DNA from: Wolfiporia cocos
Taxonomy: Eukaryota > Basidiomycota > Agaricomycetes > Polyporales > Phaeolaceae
Length of the DNA: 64,000 nucleotides
Direction of reading: 5' to 3'
Assembly: GCA_029448655.1 (NCBI GenBank)
Contig: JACCLO010000010.1
Location: 1,488,001-1,552,000, forward strand
Every line of letters begins with the position of its first letter. Position 1 is the first letter of the stretch. Positions 23,341 to 35,521 of the stretch are shown piece by piece. A program made the translations under genes and the position numbers. Under the pieces are notes generated by a model that was given only the letters and a program-made list of their open reading frames with translations, searched no databases and was not told where the DNA came from.

Positions 23341-24200
23341 ATTTCGCTATTGTAGTACATTGGGCCCGCAATTGGCCCTGTATGTTCGAACATATGAGTT
23401 GCAAGTGATTCAAGCTCGTGAAAGCTCTGTGAGTCAATATGAGGGCTCAATATTCAATGCCGATAATAATGTTTGATACCAGCATACCTGGCGATCACTG
23501 CAACACGCCTACGGACATGTAAAGAGATATGTCAGCAAGGACGTTGAGCGACAGATGATTCCCTTGCGAATATGTATCTCATGCCTGCGAATGGCAGATA
23601 CGTGAGGCACAAGCTGCATCACCTCGACGCTTCTGACGCTACTGATTCGGTTTCAGCAATATCAGACCAACTTAACACAAGCTCGCCTGCGTACATCTCA
23701 GGCAGTCCAAGTTGCGCAAGCTCTCCGAAGACGTGGTAGTGACACCCAAGCATGTCCACCTGAAAAATGAGCGTAAGGTCCGCCCACGCGACGTACAGCT
23801 ACAGCTACAGCTCCCGCGCATACGCCTTCAAGTTGGACCCGAGCAGACCCTGTTCCTTACCCACGAGCGTGCATAGCTTAACGTTCTCGCGGAAAGCGAC
23901 GCCCCTTCACGCAATGGTTCGCGCGATAGAGAGGAGTGCGATAGTTCCTGACCGGCCTGACCGTTGTCCCGGGGCGTGCCTAATCACTTCGCGGACGGAT
24001 ACAACGGTAGCATCAATCGTCTCGAGCTCATAAGCCTGGATAGGTGTTTTGAGATCCAACAGATAGGAGATCACTTGAGGGGCCGAGACACGCTTCGTCG
24101 TATAATGGACGTGCTTTCCTGTCCGTGGTACGACAGACATGAGGATAAGCATGAATCTGCGTTGAAAAGGGCGGTATCATGCTGAGTGGATACTAAGAGG
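23341..24200 (-). pseudogene. Unidentified coding-like remnants
   Basis: On the minus strand there are protein-like pieces, such as VDMLGCHYHVFGELAQLGLP near 23760-23700 and RSGTIALLSIARTIA near 23970-23908. They are separated by stops and without convincing splice sites. I do not recognise the family. Probably a third, decayed gene of this duplicated neighbourhood. Confidence 0.3.
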
Positions 24201-25337
24201 AGTACAAGCTGTTAGCTTAGGACTGCTGTTTTGCTCATTTGCTCAGTTCCAGGAGTGCAGATCACAGATGTAGATACGCATGTAGCTGTGGCAGTCTGGC
24301 CGCAGATGTGTTCAAGCGACCGCTGTTAGTACTGACTCCGATCAATCCATGAAGGGCAATCTGGTTTAACCGGCCGGACAATCACTAGCACTGCAGAGTT
24401 GCATGCATTCTTGGTAAGTTGTGTGTTGAGGAGGGGTTGAGATGAGTCGCGGCCGCTCGATTTTTCTGAGGCAGCCAGCAACACCGCACAGTTCGTTCAT
24501 CCTCCTGCCTCAACATCATAGGCTCGGTATACTTGTGTACCGCAACCGACCTCGCATTGAGCCCATAGCGTTCTGTACTTTCACAATCAACGCTCAATAC
24601 CTTTCCATGTCAAATTTTGGTGTGTCGCGCGTTTGCGACAGATAATTGATAAGCGCCAAACATGAAGTGAGCTCGGCAAGTCGGTCTCTGAGCGCCGGTG
24701 GGCTCTGCATTTGATGGTTTTGATGAACGCCATGCGAGGCTGTTGAGTCAGTCTTGGCTAGTAATAACCACATAGCGACGACAGTGTGATCATGGGAGCT
24801 ACCTCTGATGCATGATATCCTACGGAGGTCAGTTCGACGCTTTCCACTTGACAGTCTTCTAGTCACCACCCACATCTGCTTTTCATGAGCTTTGGCCTTA
24901 GTTGGACAATAACGTGTTGGAAGTCGGCGCGCTCGGCGCGCGATGGTGCGATCGGAGTCGCACTCAATAGTGCACCAAGGCGGAAATGGCGGGCGCGGCG
25001 GGAGTCGGGGGGCTGATAATCGGGGCGGTACGGGTAGATGAGTCACCGCTAGTATAAAATGGGACGGATTGTACGTACCTACGCCGTGCGTTTGTAACCC
25101 ATCCAGACGAAGTCCCTGGAGTCCGAAAGGGAGCGCATAGCCTCACGAGCGGGCGCCTTCCCGTGAATTTCGACATAACGTTAAGACTCTGATCTGGTCA
25201 TCAGATACTCTAGCTTCCTGAATCTCGGAGACATCCTATACAATACATTCGCTCTTTCCAAGAAGCAATCCCGCGGGCTGGATTAGGTCTTGCTGATTTC
25301 GCATTTCCTCCTTTTGTGCTATTGGGCTTTATACAAA
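24201..25337. other. Intergenic, promoter side of the intact membrane gene
   Basis: No supported gene or repeat in 1.1 kb; short frames only. Confidence 0.4.
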
Positions 25338-27577
25338 ATGTCAGGACTTGCAGGCAAGATTTCTGCAGGAGTCACAGAGGCGGTAGGCTCTCCTCCAAAG
25401 ATACCTGACCAGCTCACGAAATCCCTTGTTAGTATATCCGAATTACCGTTTCACGTCTTGGGATCCTCTTCCTACTTTTGACTTTCGCACATTGTTTCGC
25501 ACAAGGTGGCCTGCAAATTGCACTGTTGCGATCTGATGTCAATCTCAGATCATTACTTGTGCACATCACGAGCGCGGCAGATGTACCATCAGCTCAGATC
25601 CCATGGCTGGATCACCTCGGACATGGGCAATATGATCTCAAGCTCTGCACCCAAATTCCTCTAAGAGGAATCAACACAGCAAATTCGTGTACGTCCCTGT
25701 TTCATACAGGAGGCTTGTATGGCGGCGACGGTGTAAATATCACCGTATATGCTATGGCTGAGGCAAGGGAAGATATCGTCTAACGCATACAGGAGCTCAT
25801 CGTCCCTGTCAACAGAATGTTGTGCACGCGCAAGCGTTAGCTGTAAGTAACCTCAAATAAACATATCAAATACGTCAATCTCATCACTAATCACAGGCAA
25901 TAGCAAGGCCCTCGTCAGAAATGGCAGCCGCTGCTCCGAGTTCCAATGCTGCAGCTTATGATATCGACAGTGTTGATACGATCTATGACGACGGCTCACG
26001 CATGGTCCTGCTCAGCGGAACATGCTCTCGTACAATGCTCTGGGCCCAGAATTTGTGCGTATGTCATTTCGATGCTTACAATCCTTACTGGATCTCGGAC
26101 AGGGTTGGGTCGTTCGGAGAAGAAGACGTCGCTTTGCTTGGTGCTCAATTTTGGCTGTTATTGATATCATCTGTTGCTGTGAGTCTGATCATCTATCCAT
26201 GGTTAATCATCCGTAAACAACAGAGTTCGTCAGGTTTCATATCGCTCCATCCCACAGATGTGCGATTATCTATTTGCTTCTCTGCTATGGGGCAGCATGT
26301 GAATAACCCCTTTGTTTCAAGTGTTGCCGTGTTGTGTGTGCGCCTGATCGCAACGATGTGGTCTGCATACTCCATATGGAGGGCAATGCACTACAAGGTT
26401 TTATTTCAACTTCTCTACATCGGGCCAGGAGCGCCATGTCAGCTGGATTTCTTTACATCATTTTTCACAATTCGGACGTCACTTGCTGTAAGTGTTCGGT
26501 AGCATTTCCAGCTGTGATCTTTTACGATTCCGCATCCACCAGATTCCTAGTTTGATCTTGAATATCACTGCATTGGCATTCGAGGGCTATATGGGCAGGA
26601 AACTCATAAAGGTCTGTTCGCACCCATATGAGATTGGCACAGAGTGGACTCAACATTCCCCAGGCATTTGATGCGTTGATATTCCATCGAGTGGCTCCGC
26701 CAGGAGCAGTCTTGAAGATATATCGAGTAAGTGGATCCCACGGAGATTGAGAATATAAGTTGTCTAATCTGCTTTCCAGTACTTCCTCGCTATCTTTGTC
26801 TTACTTCAGCTCGATGTCTTCTTCCTTCTGTCCATGATTGGCCTGTGGATAAGCTGGCTGATCAACGGCCTTGGCGACCTCACGGTGAACAAGACTTTGT
26901 ACGAAGCATTGTTCATCACCACTATGATCGTGAGATTGTTTCTGTTCCGGCGGAACAGCCTCGGCTGATCGGCTGTCACAGACACTGTTGCCATGGCTCG
27001 CGACCGTACGCGCATTGCCCCCTCCCTTCGTCATCATCTCATGTTTGCTGTTTATGATGGTCCAGGGCTGGTTTGCGGTGCGGCGTGAAATGAAGACCCT
27101 TATGGCTGTATTCATTCTCATGAGCTTTGTCTTTCTGGCGCTGCTGGCAACTATGTTCCGCACAGACGTGTTCGCTTGGACCTTCCTGCAATGGCCGTTC
27201 TTCGCCTGTCTCACGTGCATCTCCTTCATTCTTCTTTTTGCTACAGGTTTATTCGGCATCATCTGTCGCCTCAATTTCGGTAAGGGTCTCGCGCAATACC
27301 GTGAGTGGCCCGCCTTCTTTGCCACCAAGGAGTACTGATTTTCATTTCTGTATTGGCCAATTCCGCGTCGCCAATCATGTCAGTCCATGTGGAGGCAGTT
27401 CTCGCAGAAGCTAATTTTGCCCCCGAACTGTTCGAAAATGATACCCGTCAGCTGAAGATCTCGGTAGAAAAGTCTATGCACAGGCCTTCAACAGCGCTGC
27501 CCACGGAGAAGTACGACAAACGGGGACTGCCTGACGATGATGCCTCTCCTGTCATCGTAATTGAACGGCTAGCTTGA
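25338..27577 (+). CDS. Multi-pass membrane protein, receptor-like, intact copy
   Basis: Function unknown; I know no named family, although proteins of this build are common in agaricomycetes. About 12 exons join in frame. Exon 1 (25338-25382) encodes MSGLAGKISAGVTEA. The next starts at 25433 with YIRITVSRLGILFLLLTFAH, a first hydrophobic segment, followed by an outer domain of about 130 residues (IPWLDHLGHGQYDLKLC). Six or seven more hydrophobic segments follow: GAQFWLLLISSVAV, LCVRLIATMWSAYSIW, IPSLILNITALAFEG, YFLAIFVLLQLDVFFLL, GWFAVRREMKTLMAVFILM, and FACLTCISFILLFATG. The last leads to the conserved CRLNFGKGLAQYLHVEAVL. The tail is charged and probably cytoplasmic, ending IVIERLA. The layout, one N-terminal segment, an outer domain, then a bundle of segments, resembles receptor-like 7TM proteins, but that is only inference. 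Paralogues at 20092 and 28552 are damaged. Confidence 0.8.
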
Positions 27578-28551
27578 GGCTTGTGCTTGGTGCAAATTAA
27601 AGCTCGTTGGTAGCCATCTGGGTACTCTCGATATTTATCAGGTGGATATGTGTTTAGAACGTGCCAAATGATAGCCTGTTGTCATCCAAGGGCATAAGTC
27701 ACCATGATAGCCTGTACTCAGAAAATCAATGTTCGATTGCTGAGTCTTCAACTGTTCTTTGTCATGGTACCTATCTGTGCTTTTGATGGACCTTTTTCCT
27801 GATCTCCATCTTTGGCTGTTGAGCTGGCTGTTGAGCTGGTAGGTGGTGTGTGTCTTATAGGAGTTTGTGAACAGCTGATAGATTGCTCAACGTGCCCGTA
27901 TAGAGGCGATGTGGCGTGAAACGATGTGGCGTGAAACACGGTCGCATTCGCTGTCGCGATGACGATGCTTCCCCTATCGCAGACAGCCGGCGCCGGACGA
28001 CCCCAGCAGTTTTGAGCGTGGGAGACGCTTCGAACCAATTGACTGCCACACTGTAAAACACTGGGCTGGTATCAAACGGTACGGATACCGGGAATACCAG
28101 TTTCGGTTACGGATCATCAACAGCACCTCGCCACAGAGATGTTGAAGAGCCGAGACGAGAACTTGGCATGTTCGTGATTCGACATGACACACCAGATATT
28201 GATCAATTTGCTATCGCGCGCAATTTAGCTTTCGGTGAATAGTGTTGTCTGCGAACAAACTCCTCCTTACAAGAAGTTGTGAACCAAATCTCTTCATTCC
28301 CCTGCAGAAACGCCGGCGTCGCCGGAGGTTCCTTTTTGCTTCCATGTGGGAAGTTCATATAACAGGACCGTATCCAAATAATTTGCTGATACACAGCCCG
28401 CATTCTTTGATGCATTGAACGAGTGCATGTCAGGGTTTAAATGCTCCGATCAATCCCATATCCTCATTTCCCTACAAATTACCAGGCTCCTGAACCCTGC
28501 GGCGCTTGCCACAGGCTAATCTCTCCTGCTCCTCTGCAAACACACAACCTA
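27578..28551. other. Spacer between membrane-gene copies
   Basis: No gene seen in 970 bp. A small tandem duplication is present near 27905-27935 (GATGTGGCGTGAAAC twice). The last 120 bases resemble the 5' flank of copy 1. Confidence 0.5.
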
Positions 28552-30718
28552 ATGTCAGGACTCATGAATTGGTTTCTGGCCAAAGCCCAGACTGCAGTAA
28601 GTCTCCACTAGCACGGCAGTGGTCGAGAATCAGGTACTTACTTATCGGGCACTCTCGCGCAGTATGCACGGATCACTATCTCACGCCTTGGCGTTTTATT
28701 TATCCTCTTGAGTTGCATACACTGCCTTGCTCAGGGAGCAATACAGGTGGCACTCCTTCGCTCCGATGCGGGACAGAAGGACATGTTCTATCGCGTGATG
28801 CAGGTGTCGAACATATCTATAGCAGAGATTCCATGGCTGAGACATTTTGGGCACGACGACTTCGAATTGGATGTTTGCTCTCAGTTTCCTCTTCCAGGGA
28901 TCAACACGACAGCCGTGTGCAAGACGCTCGTACGGACACCACACAGAAAGGCAAAAGCCATGGTGCCTTCACGTTCAACACTGGACGAACTGAAAGCAAG
29001 CTACATCCAAAAGCTCTTCTGTATTCAAGCTCATTTGCCTCCTTTGTCAGCTCAACAACACAATATCACATTTGTCACCTGTAAGTTGAGTATCATTCCC
29101 GCAATATAAGCTGACATTCTACCTCCGCAGAATGTAACTCGACGTTCTTTGGATGTAGTGTCGATTGTGCCGATGTTGAACATGGGACGCATTGAGGGGG
29201 CAAAACTATCTTACGATCACGGCGCACAAGACGTAATCTTGCGCTGATTCGTCTCGCAGCTTTTCGTCATTCTACTACGAGGACGTGATTTTGTTGGCTG
29301 CTCAATTCTGGCTGATGGTCATTTCGGTCGTCGCTGTGAGCAATAAAATATGTCAGAATGTATTGAAAGGCTACTAACAGCTCCAGATAGGTGATCTATC
29401 GCTCGATTCCGCAAATGTAGGTCGTTGACAAGTTGAGGTGCTTGGGATGTATTTAATATATCCTAGATTAGCCATAAATTGTGCTCGGGTCTTGATGACC
29501 GGGTGGGAGATATACGCGACTTGGCGAATCACGTCCTATGGCCACACTTTCAGTCTCTTATATGTTGCTCAAGGGACACCATGCCAATTCAATTTCTTCT
29601 CAGATTTTTGGACAAGAAGGATGGCGCTCACGGTCGGTAACACCTACATTCATTGACACTAGTGTCCGCTTCCGCTTACTATATATTCAGATTCCCAACT
29701 TGATCCTCAATATTACTGCTTTTGGCTTTGAGAGCCTTATTGGGAGACACCTTATCAAGGTTGGCGCTCTTGTGATCATCGCCATCATGTTCAATAACAC
29801 TGCGACATGTCAGACCTTCACTCTCTACACATTTCAGCGCGCCGCACCTTCTGCATCTGTTTTGCGGATCTATCGGGTAAATCATTGTCTCACATATATC
29901 CGGGATGCGGAGTTTAATTACTATTACAGTACTTCCTGGCAGTATTTGTTTTTCTGCAGCTCGATATATTCTACCTGTTGTCGATGATGGGCCTATGGAT
30001 TACATGGCTTGACGAAGGGGTGGGGAAAATCGCTACATACGAGACATTGTACAAGGCACTCTTCTTCACCACCATCATTGTGAGTGACAATCTGCTCTGC
30101 CGGCCTGACGATTGATAACCACCATCTGGTTTAGACGGTGCTTCCCTGGCTTGCAATGGTGCGACCACGGTAGTCCACCATAGTGTATATCCTAATAGCT
30201 GATTATGTGCATTTATAGGGATGGTACGCAGTGCGCCGCGAGATGAGAAAGACATTTGCGGTCTGGCTCATCATGGGATCCGTCTACCTGATTTGCTGGA
30301 CCCTCATGTTCTACTCATACTCTTTTCGCTGGACTTTCCTATACTGGGAGTTTTTCGCATGTTTGACTTGCACGTCCTACATCGTGCTCATTGCCACAGG
30401 CATCGCCGGCGTCATTTGTCGTCTCAATTTCGGCAAGGGCCTTGCCCACTACTGTGCGTTGTATCTTCTCCCTCAATCAGTATTGGTAATACATAGTCTG
30501 ACGCATGTTGAGATATAGTGCACGTCGAGGAGGTTCTCGCAAAGTCAGGTTTTGCTGCTGGGATTTTTGAAAATGACATGGAACAGCTTCAATCGCCCCA
30601 GAAATCCGCAGCTATTGAGACTGCAAGGACCACTGACGCGAGACCTCACGGCGAAGGCGGCGAATCAGACGTAGCAATGGGCCCGATCATCATGATTCAA
30701 GGGAATAGTGTGATGTAG
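28552..30718 (+). pseudogene. Membrane-protein paralogue 3, internal deletion
   Basis: Closest to copy 1 in sequence. Begins MSGLMNWFLAKAQTA, then YARITISRLGVLFILL, and keeps the Arg codon that is a stop in copy 1. Where the other copies encode the conserved TCARS/TCSRT segment and the intron after it, this copy has lost about 80-120 bases. DVILR runs into TGA (29245-29247), and coding resumes only at SSFYYEDVILLAAQFWLM. The possible 27-base intron is too short to be real. Another intron would have to use a GC donor (near 28950). Later exons are intact (ARVLMTGWEIYATWRIT, YFLAVFVFLQLDIFYLL, CRLNFGKGLAHY). Likely a pseudogene, possibly translated as a truncated protein. Confidence 0.7.
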
Positions 30719-31026
30719 CTGCTACTCATCCCCTCTTCAATAGAGGTGCATCCTGCCGCCATTCAGTCAATGCATGACGCCGAGTCGTTGCATTGGCGTA
30801 TCGCATCCTCGGTTGTCATTGACGGTGCTGCTATCGTCCCTATATCAACGTCTCGTCAAATGCGTACCATTTCGCAGACATCTAGACTTTCCGCAGACAT
30901 CAGACTGCAGAGTAGACGATACACATACGACTATGTTTTGTGCAATCTGGATGATACGTTTGTGTAGTCCGGTAAAAGAGAATGCTCATTGCCCAGTTTC
31001 ATGAAAGCCGCAGTCTGGCGCGGCTT
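30719..31026. other. Spacer between membrane copy 3 and amine oxidase
   Basis: 308 bp without a gene, related in sequence to 22295-22619. It contains the converging 3' ends of two genes. Confidence 0.6.
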
Positions 31027-32982
31027 CTAGACCTTGTACGGGTATGCGTTTGTGACCTCGGGGACGTGAGCCATCCCTGCACATCCACCCGCCCATATAC
31101 AGTTGGCCAAGGTAGTGCCAACATCCAGCCCCTCAAAGTACGCTCCATGCAAGAAGCCTGACCAAGATCAAGACAACATATTATTCAAATGCAACTGAGG
31201 ATCAGCTGAACCAATCGTGTGCTCACCGAAATACTTCAAACTTGTCGCTTCGCCCGCAAACCACAGCCGCTGGTCAACAGTGGCGCGCAGATTCTTGTGG
31301 TGCCCATTGAAGAACGACGAAGGCCAGTTCGAGTAGGACCCGCGGAAGAGCGGGTTCGTATGCCAGCGGGGAAAATAGAACGCGGTAGGCTCGGGGATCG
31401 TCACATTCGGATACATCAGCTTCAGAACACCGAGAACCTCTTCCTTCACTTCCTCGTCCGATAGCGCCTCAACACGCACGGAGTACTCGCCCTGTTTAGT
31501 GATGAAGTGAAGGCATACATCTAGACCGGTGGAAATGTGAAGCATCAAACTTACAGTTACCGTGACGAAGACGACACCCGATCCAGGGAAAAAATCTGTC
31601 AGATTCATATTTTGCCAGACTGGATATCTGCCGCGTGTTGTGTCCGCGTACAGACCCATCTTTGCAGCGCGCCAAGGTTAAGATCACGTCTGAGTGCGAA
31701 TGGCATAAGGTTAGCTCACTTGAGTGTCGAACCAGAAATCCTCCTCGAATTGCAGGAAGATCTTGGTGTACGTTGCCTGACACGCATGAATCAGATTGAG
31801 ACCATGACTTCGCATGCCAGCGCCGAGAACTGACCATAACAATGCCTTGTATCGCCTCCTGCTTCCACGCCGGAAGCGGAGGGTCGAACGTTACATCGTC
31901 GTTCTGCAACACTCCCACACTGAATGTGCAGAGTACGTAATCTGCACTGAGTACCTCGCCACTTGCTAGTGTCACATCAACTCCATCCGACGAATACGCG
32001 ATCTCGGTAACAGTCGCGTTGTACTTGACTTGTTCGGGTTGGAGGAACTCAGCAGCCTCTGCCTGAATGAAGTACTTGAATCCGCGTTGGTCGATAGACA
32101 TCTGATTATCATCGCCAAACCCGCCATCATCAGGATCATAGGTGAAATTGTTACCCTATTGTCATAGGCCGTCGTGGGTAAGCCGTCGTTATTTCAGAGG
32201 GTGGCATATGGACGTACCCAGGAACTGGCAATCCACGATGATTCCTCAGGCGTCTGGGCATATTCCCAGTCAAACTGGTAGTACTCGCAAGCCTTGTCCG
32301 CAGGCGTTTGGGGCTTGGCGCCAATAAGAGAATATCCGGTGCGTGCAGTCATATCAACTAGTTTCTTGGCTACGCGCGCGCCGGCTGCCACAGTGAGCGT
32401 GTCGTATTCGTCGCCTGACTCGTTGAATGTGTCCGTGTAGTTGACATATCCACTTTCATCGTATGTTGCTAGACATGAAACAGTATGACACTCAAATATT
32501 ACATCAAAGTGTCTTTGAGACTCACTCATACTGTCATACCAGTCGTTGTACTGTGTTTTAACTCCATGCTTTTTCACGAGAGCCCAGATTGGATTCTCGG
32601 GACCGTTGCCAGTTTGTGTCCCTTGTACCCAGTTTGGACCCCGTTCTACGACCCACTCATTTCCGGAAGCCCCGATTGTTTCAGTTTGTAGACGGCCTCC
32701 CAGTTCATCTGTCGTTCAGCATAAGTATGAGCAGTGATACAGCGCACATTGAGAAGGGTACGTGCCTCGAGCTTCAACAATCACGAAGTCCGTGATGCCC
32801 TGCTCGTACAATGTCCGTGCAGCAATTACTCCGGCGACTCCTCCGCCGAGGATCAAGACAGATGCGTTCGCGACAGGAACGTCTACCGCTCTGTCCGCAA
32901 GCACCGAGCGCGCATATACATGCCCGTTTTGTAGGAGGAGAGTCCCGATAGAGCACCAGCGGAGCAAGCTGCGGAGCGACAT
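31027..32982 (-). CDS. Flavin-containing amine oxidase (polyamine-oxidase type), probably secreted
   Basis: FAD-dependent oxidase of the monoamine/polyamine oxidase family, about 500 residues; the amine substrate is unknown. The N-terminus MSLRSLLRWCSIGTLLL... is signal-peptide-like. The Rossmann motif follows: ASVLILGGGVAGVIAARTL and FVIVEA, joined across an intron to RDELGGRL. Later landmarks: WVVERGPNWVQG, FDWEYAQTPEESSW, SIDQRGFKYFIQ, YVLCTFSVGVLQ, FDPPLPAWKQEAI, KIFLQFEEDFWFD, FYFPRWHTNPLFRGSYSNWP, and the C-terminal FAD motif WFAGEATSLKYFGFLHGAY. The first intron uses a GC donor: exon 1 is 32982-32766, followed by GCACGT, with the acceptor before 32708; the GT four bases on would break frame. 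Tail-to-tail neighbour of membrane copy 3; a decayed copy of this gene is at 22620. Confidence 0.88.
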
Positions 32983-35521
32983 GGCGGGTCAAGCAGCCAA
33001 GCCAAGAGCAGCAACCTGAGATCGGCGAGAACCTGCGAAGCGGCGGGTGTCGGTCTGGGAGTGCTAGGTCTTAAAAGACTCGCATGGATAACAAATTTAG
33101 CATAGGCATCAATATATTTCTAGCTGGACGTAAGTCACGTACAAGACGTCAATAAAGGCGACAGGGCGTACCAGCTGCTGTCACAATGTCGCAAACCTTG
33201 AACAACAGCTTGAAGAACATGCATACGCTTGCGGCAGCTCCTTAGATATACGTAGCCATCTCTTCCGCTGATGTGCAGGGCATTGGACAGTTGGGTGCAA
33301 TTGTGGTTGTGCGACTCCTATCGCGCTACGTCCGAGGTCCCTCGCGGTCACTGTGGGATACCGTAGGCGCGCGAGGAACCATCAAGCACTGAATTCTCTT
33401 CGGAATTCGAGAAGCGCCGGATAACCCGATGCTCGCGAGCCGAGTGGCGTATCTATTTACATTTCACATCAAACAGTGCGTACCCGAGGACGACTTGAAA
33501 CGGCTTGAACGACGGATGTTACCTCGATACCGCACAATCAGTGTGTAAAGCCATTCCAGCATTAGTTCGCCGGCCTCACGGATTGACTCGCGAGAAGCAT
33601 TGGTTGCCATGTTCGACTGGCGAGCAGTCAATGCACTCGACAATGCGGCAATGCTTTTCCTATCTCACGATTGAAAGCAAAATGTCAATCATATTCATTG
33701 ATCATTGCAATCAGAACGTACCCCACCTCCTAACGCCGACTTTGTGTTGGACACCTTTCATCGGAATGTTGTTCCGAGACATCAGATAAGTCAATGGCTG
33801 TCTTCAACGCGAACAACGCTCCTTGAACGCATTGGTTCTTTTCAGCGCCAAGAGTAGGCTGCGGAAAGGGCATGCTGGCAGATGTCATTGACGGAGGCCT
33901 TGTGCCCTTGTACCTGAATATTAAATATCTGATCTTTGTAACAAACGCCCCAGTGACATCTGAATATGATTTAAATGGTCGAAATGTACCAGAGCAGGAA
34001 CAGACGCACTTTCTACAAAAGCTGTTCACTATGTGCATGACGTTTGCGAGGCTTTGGCGGATCATTAAGAGGTCAGCACGCCGATGAACGGCCGAATGAG
34101 ACGCTGTAGCGCCTCGATGTTGAACTGGAATCAAGCCACATTTTCCAGTTTGGCGAGATGCACGCACGGTATGCGTTGACCCGAGTCAATTGGCCAACGA
34201 GATATAGATATATTCCGCGTCCCTAGCATGATACCGCGTTTACGATTGTAGACGCTGATTGGCCCCGCGCTGTTGTCAGCGGTTGCCTTGAACTTTTTGC
34301 TATTGCAATTAAAAGCCCCACTAGGATAACCCATGGCCACCGTCCTGCTACTTACAATTTCGAATCATGCAATAGCCTAGTCGCAGTAAGCGCATGTGCT
34401 GTTAGAATGGGAGGTGATAACAATTCTGAGACCGAGAAGAAGAATATGCTGCGGGTTCGATTCAGAACTGCACGGGCTCGTGGTGGCGCGCCACCATCAG
34501 CAACGCAACACGTGACTAGGTAACATAAACTATTCATTCCCATCGTCTTACCGATATGGCAATCCTCTTTCCATATCTGGTTTTCTGGTTCTCGATAGAC
34601 ATCCTTTGTCTAAGTGCAATTATATTCATGTATAGCATAACATCTTTATACAGGGTTGAAATTGTAGTGATCAAGAATCCCACCCGCCATCGATCCATCA
34701 TCGACATCCCTCATGTCGATGCAGAAGCTCTAAGCTTTATGCTTAAGTTCAACCAGTCGTGGATCTCGTCTTTACAGTGGAACTTGCAAGTTATCATATA
34801 ACCTGTAATGCTGAGCTATTGGCTGTGCGCCGGCCTGGAACCTTCCATAAGTCGCTGCATGTGTTACGAGCAGTGGTGGTGGCGAGTGCCTCATATGGGT
34901 ATCACGTACGGCTGTGGTCTATAGCTCAGTAGCTGTCATTCATAGTACATAATGATGGTCTGCGGCGTCGCCATGGCGCGCATGTGGGGGGCAGATAGCG
35001 GACTGATGAGCAAGCTAGCGGGTAGCTAGGGAGCTCAGTAGTATATAGGCCGGCTTGGGTATTGAGACTCACCGGCAGTTTGTAACCCATCTGTCTATCT
35101 GAATCCTAGTATCCGGACGTTACAGTTCGACGGGGAACGTAGAACTCCGACACATAAGATAAAGCGCAGGGGCGAGCTGACCACATATCTCTTGTCCGCT
35201 TTCTCACATGAACGTCTCTACAGGCCTCATCTTCTGACTGCCTACCGTTAGTCAGTCATTAAGTCAGCCCGTCGGTCCACCAGTCCTTCAGCAACATCTG
35301 ACTGATAGATAAATCGATCACATGCTGAACTCATGATCAATTGCATGTGTGCGTCGATAAACTATGAGCGCCTAAACAAGGACCGAGCGCCCCATCAGTA
35401 TGTCTATAACCCTAACGCTCTACGATACGATACGATATGCTCTCGTTTTGCCAGGATCAGGAACTTATCAGCCCGCTCTCTGCTTACCACTTGGGCTACG
35501 TGACTATTGTCGCTGGCAACC
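32983..35521. other. 2.5-kb stretch without a supported gene
   Basis: Only short frames with no recognised domain, on either strand. A CTATATAG-containing stretch near 35040 (TATATAGGCCGGC) and TACGATACGATACGATAT at about 35420 may belong to the promoter of the amidohydrolase. Nothing else seen. Confidence 0.5.

Noticed and set aside
32983..35521. Short open frames (for example 34556-34801 with a hydrophobic start) as small secreted proteins
   Set aside because: No cleavage-site pattern, cysteine pattern or intron support; length is expected by chance.
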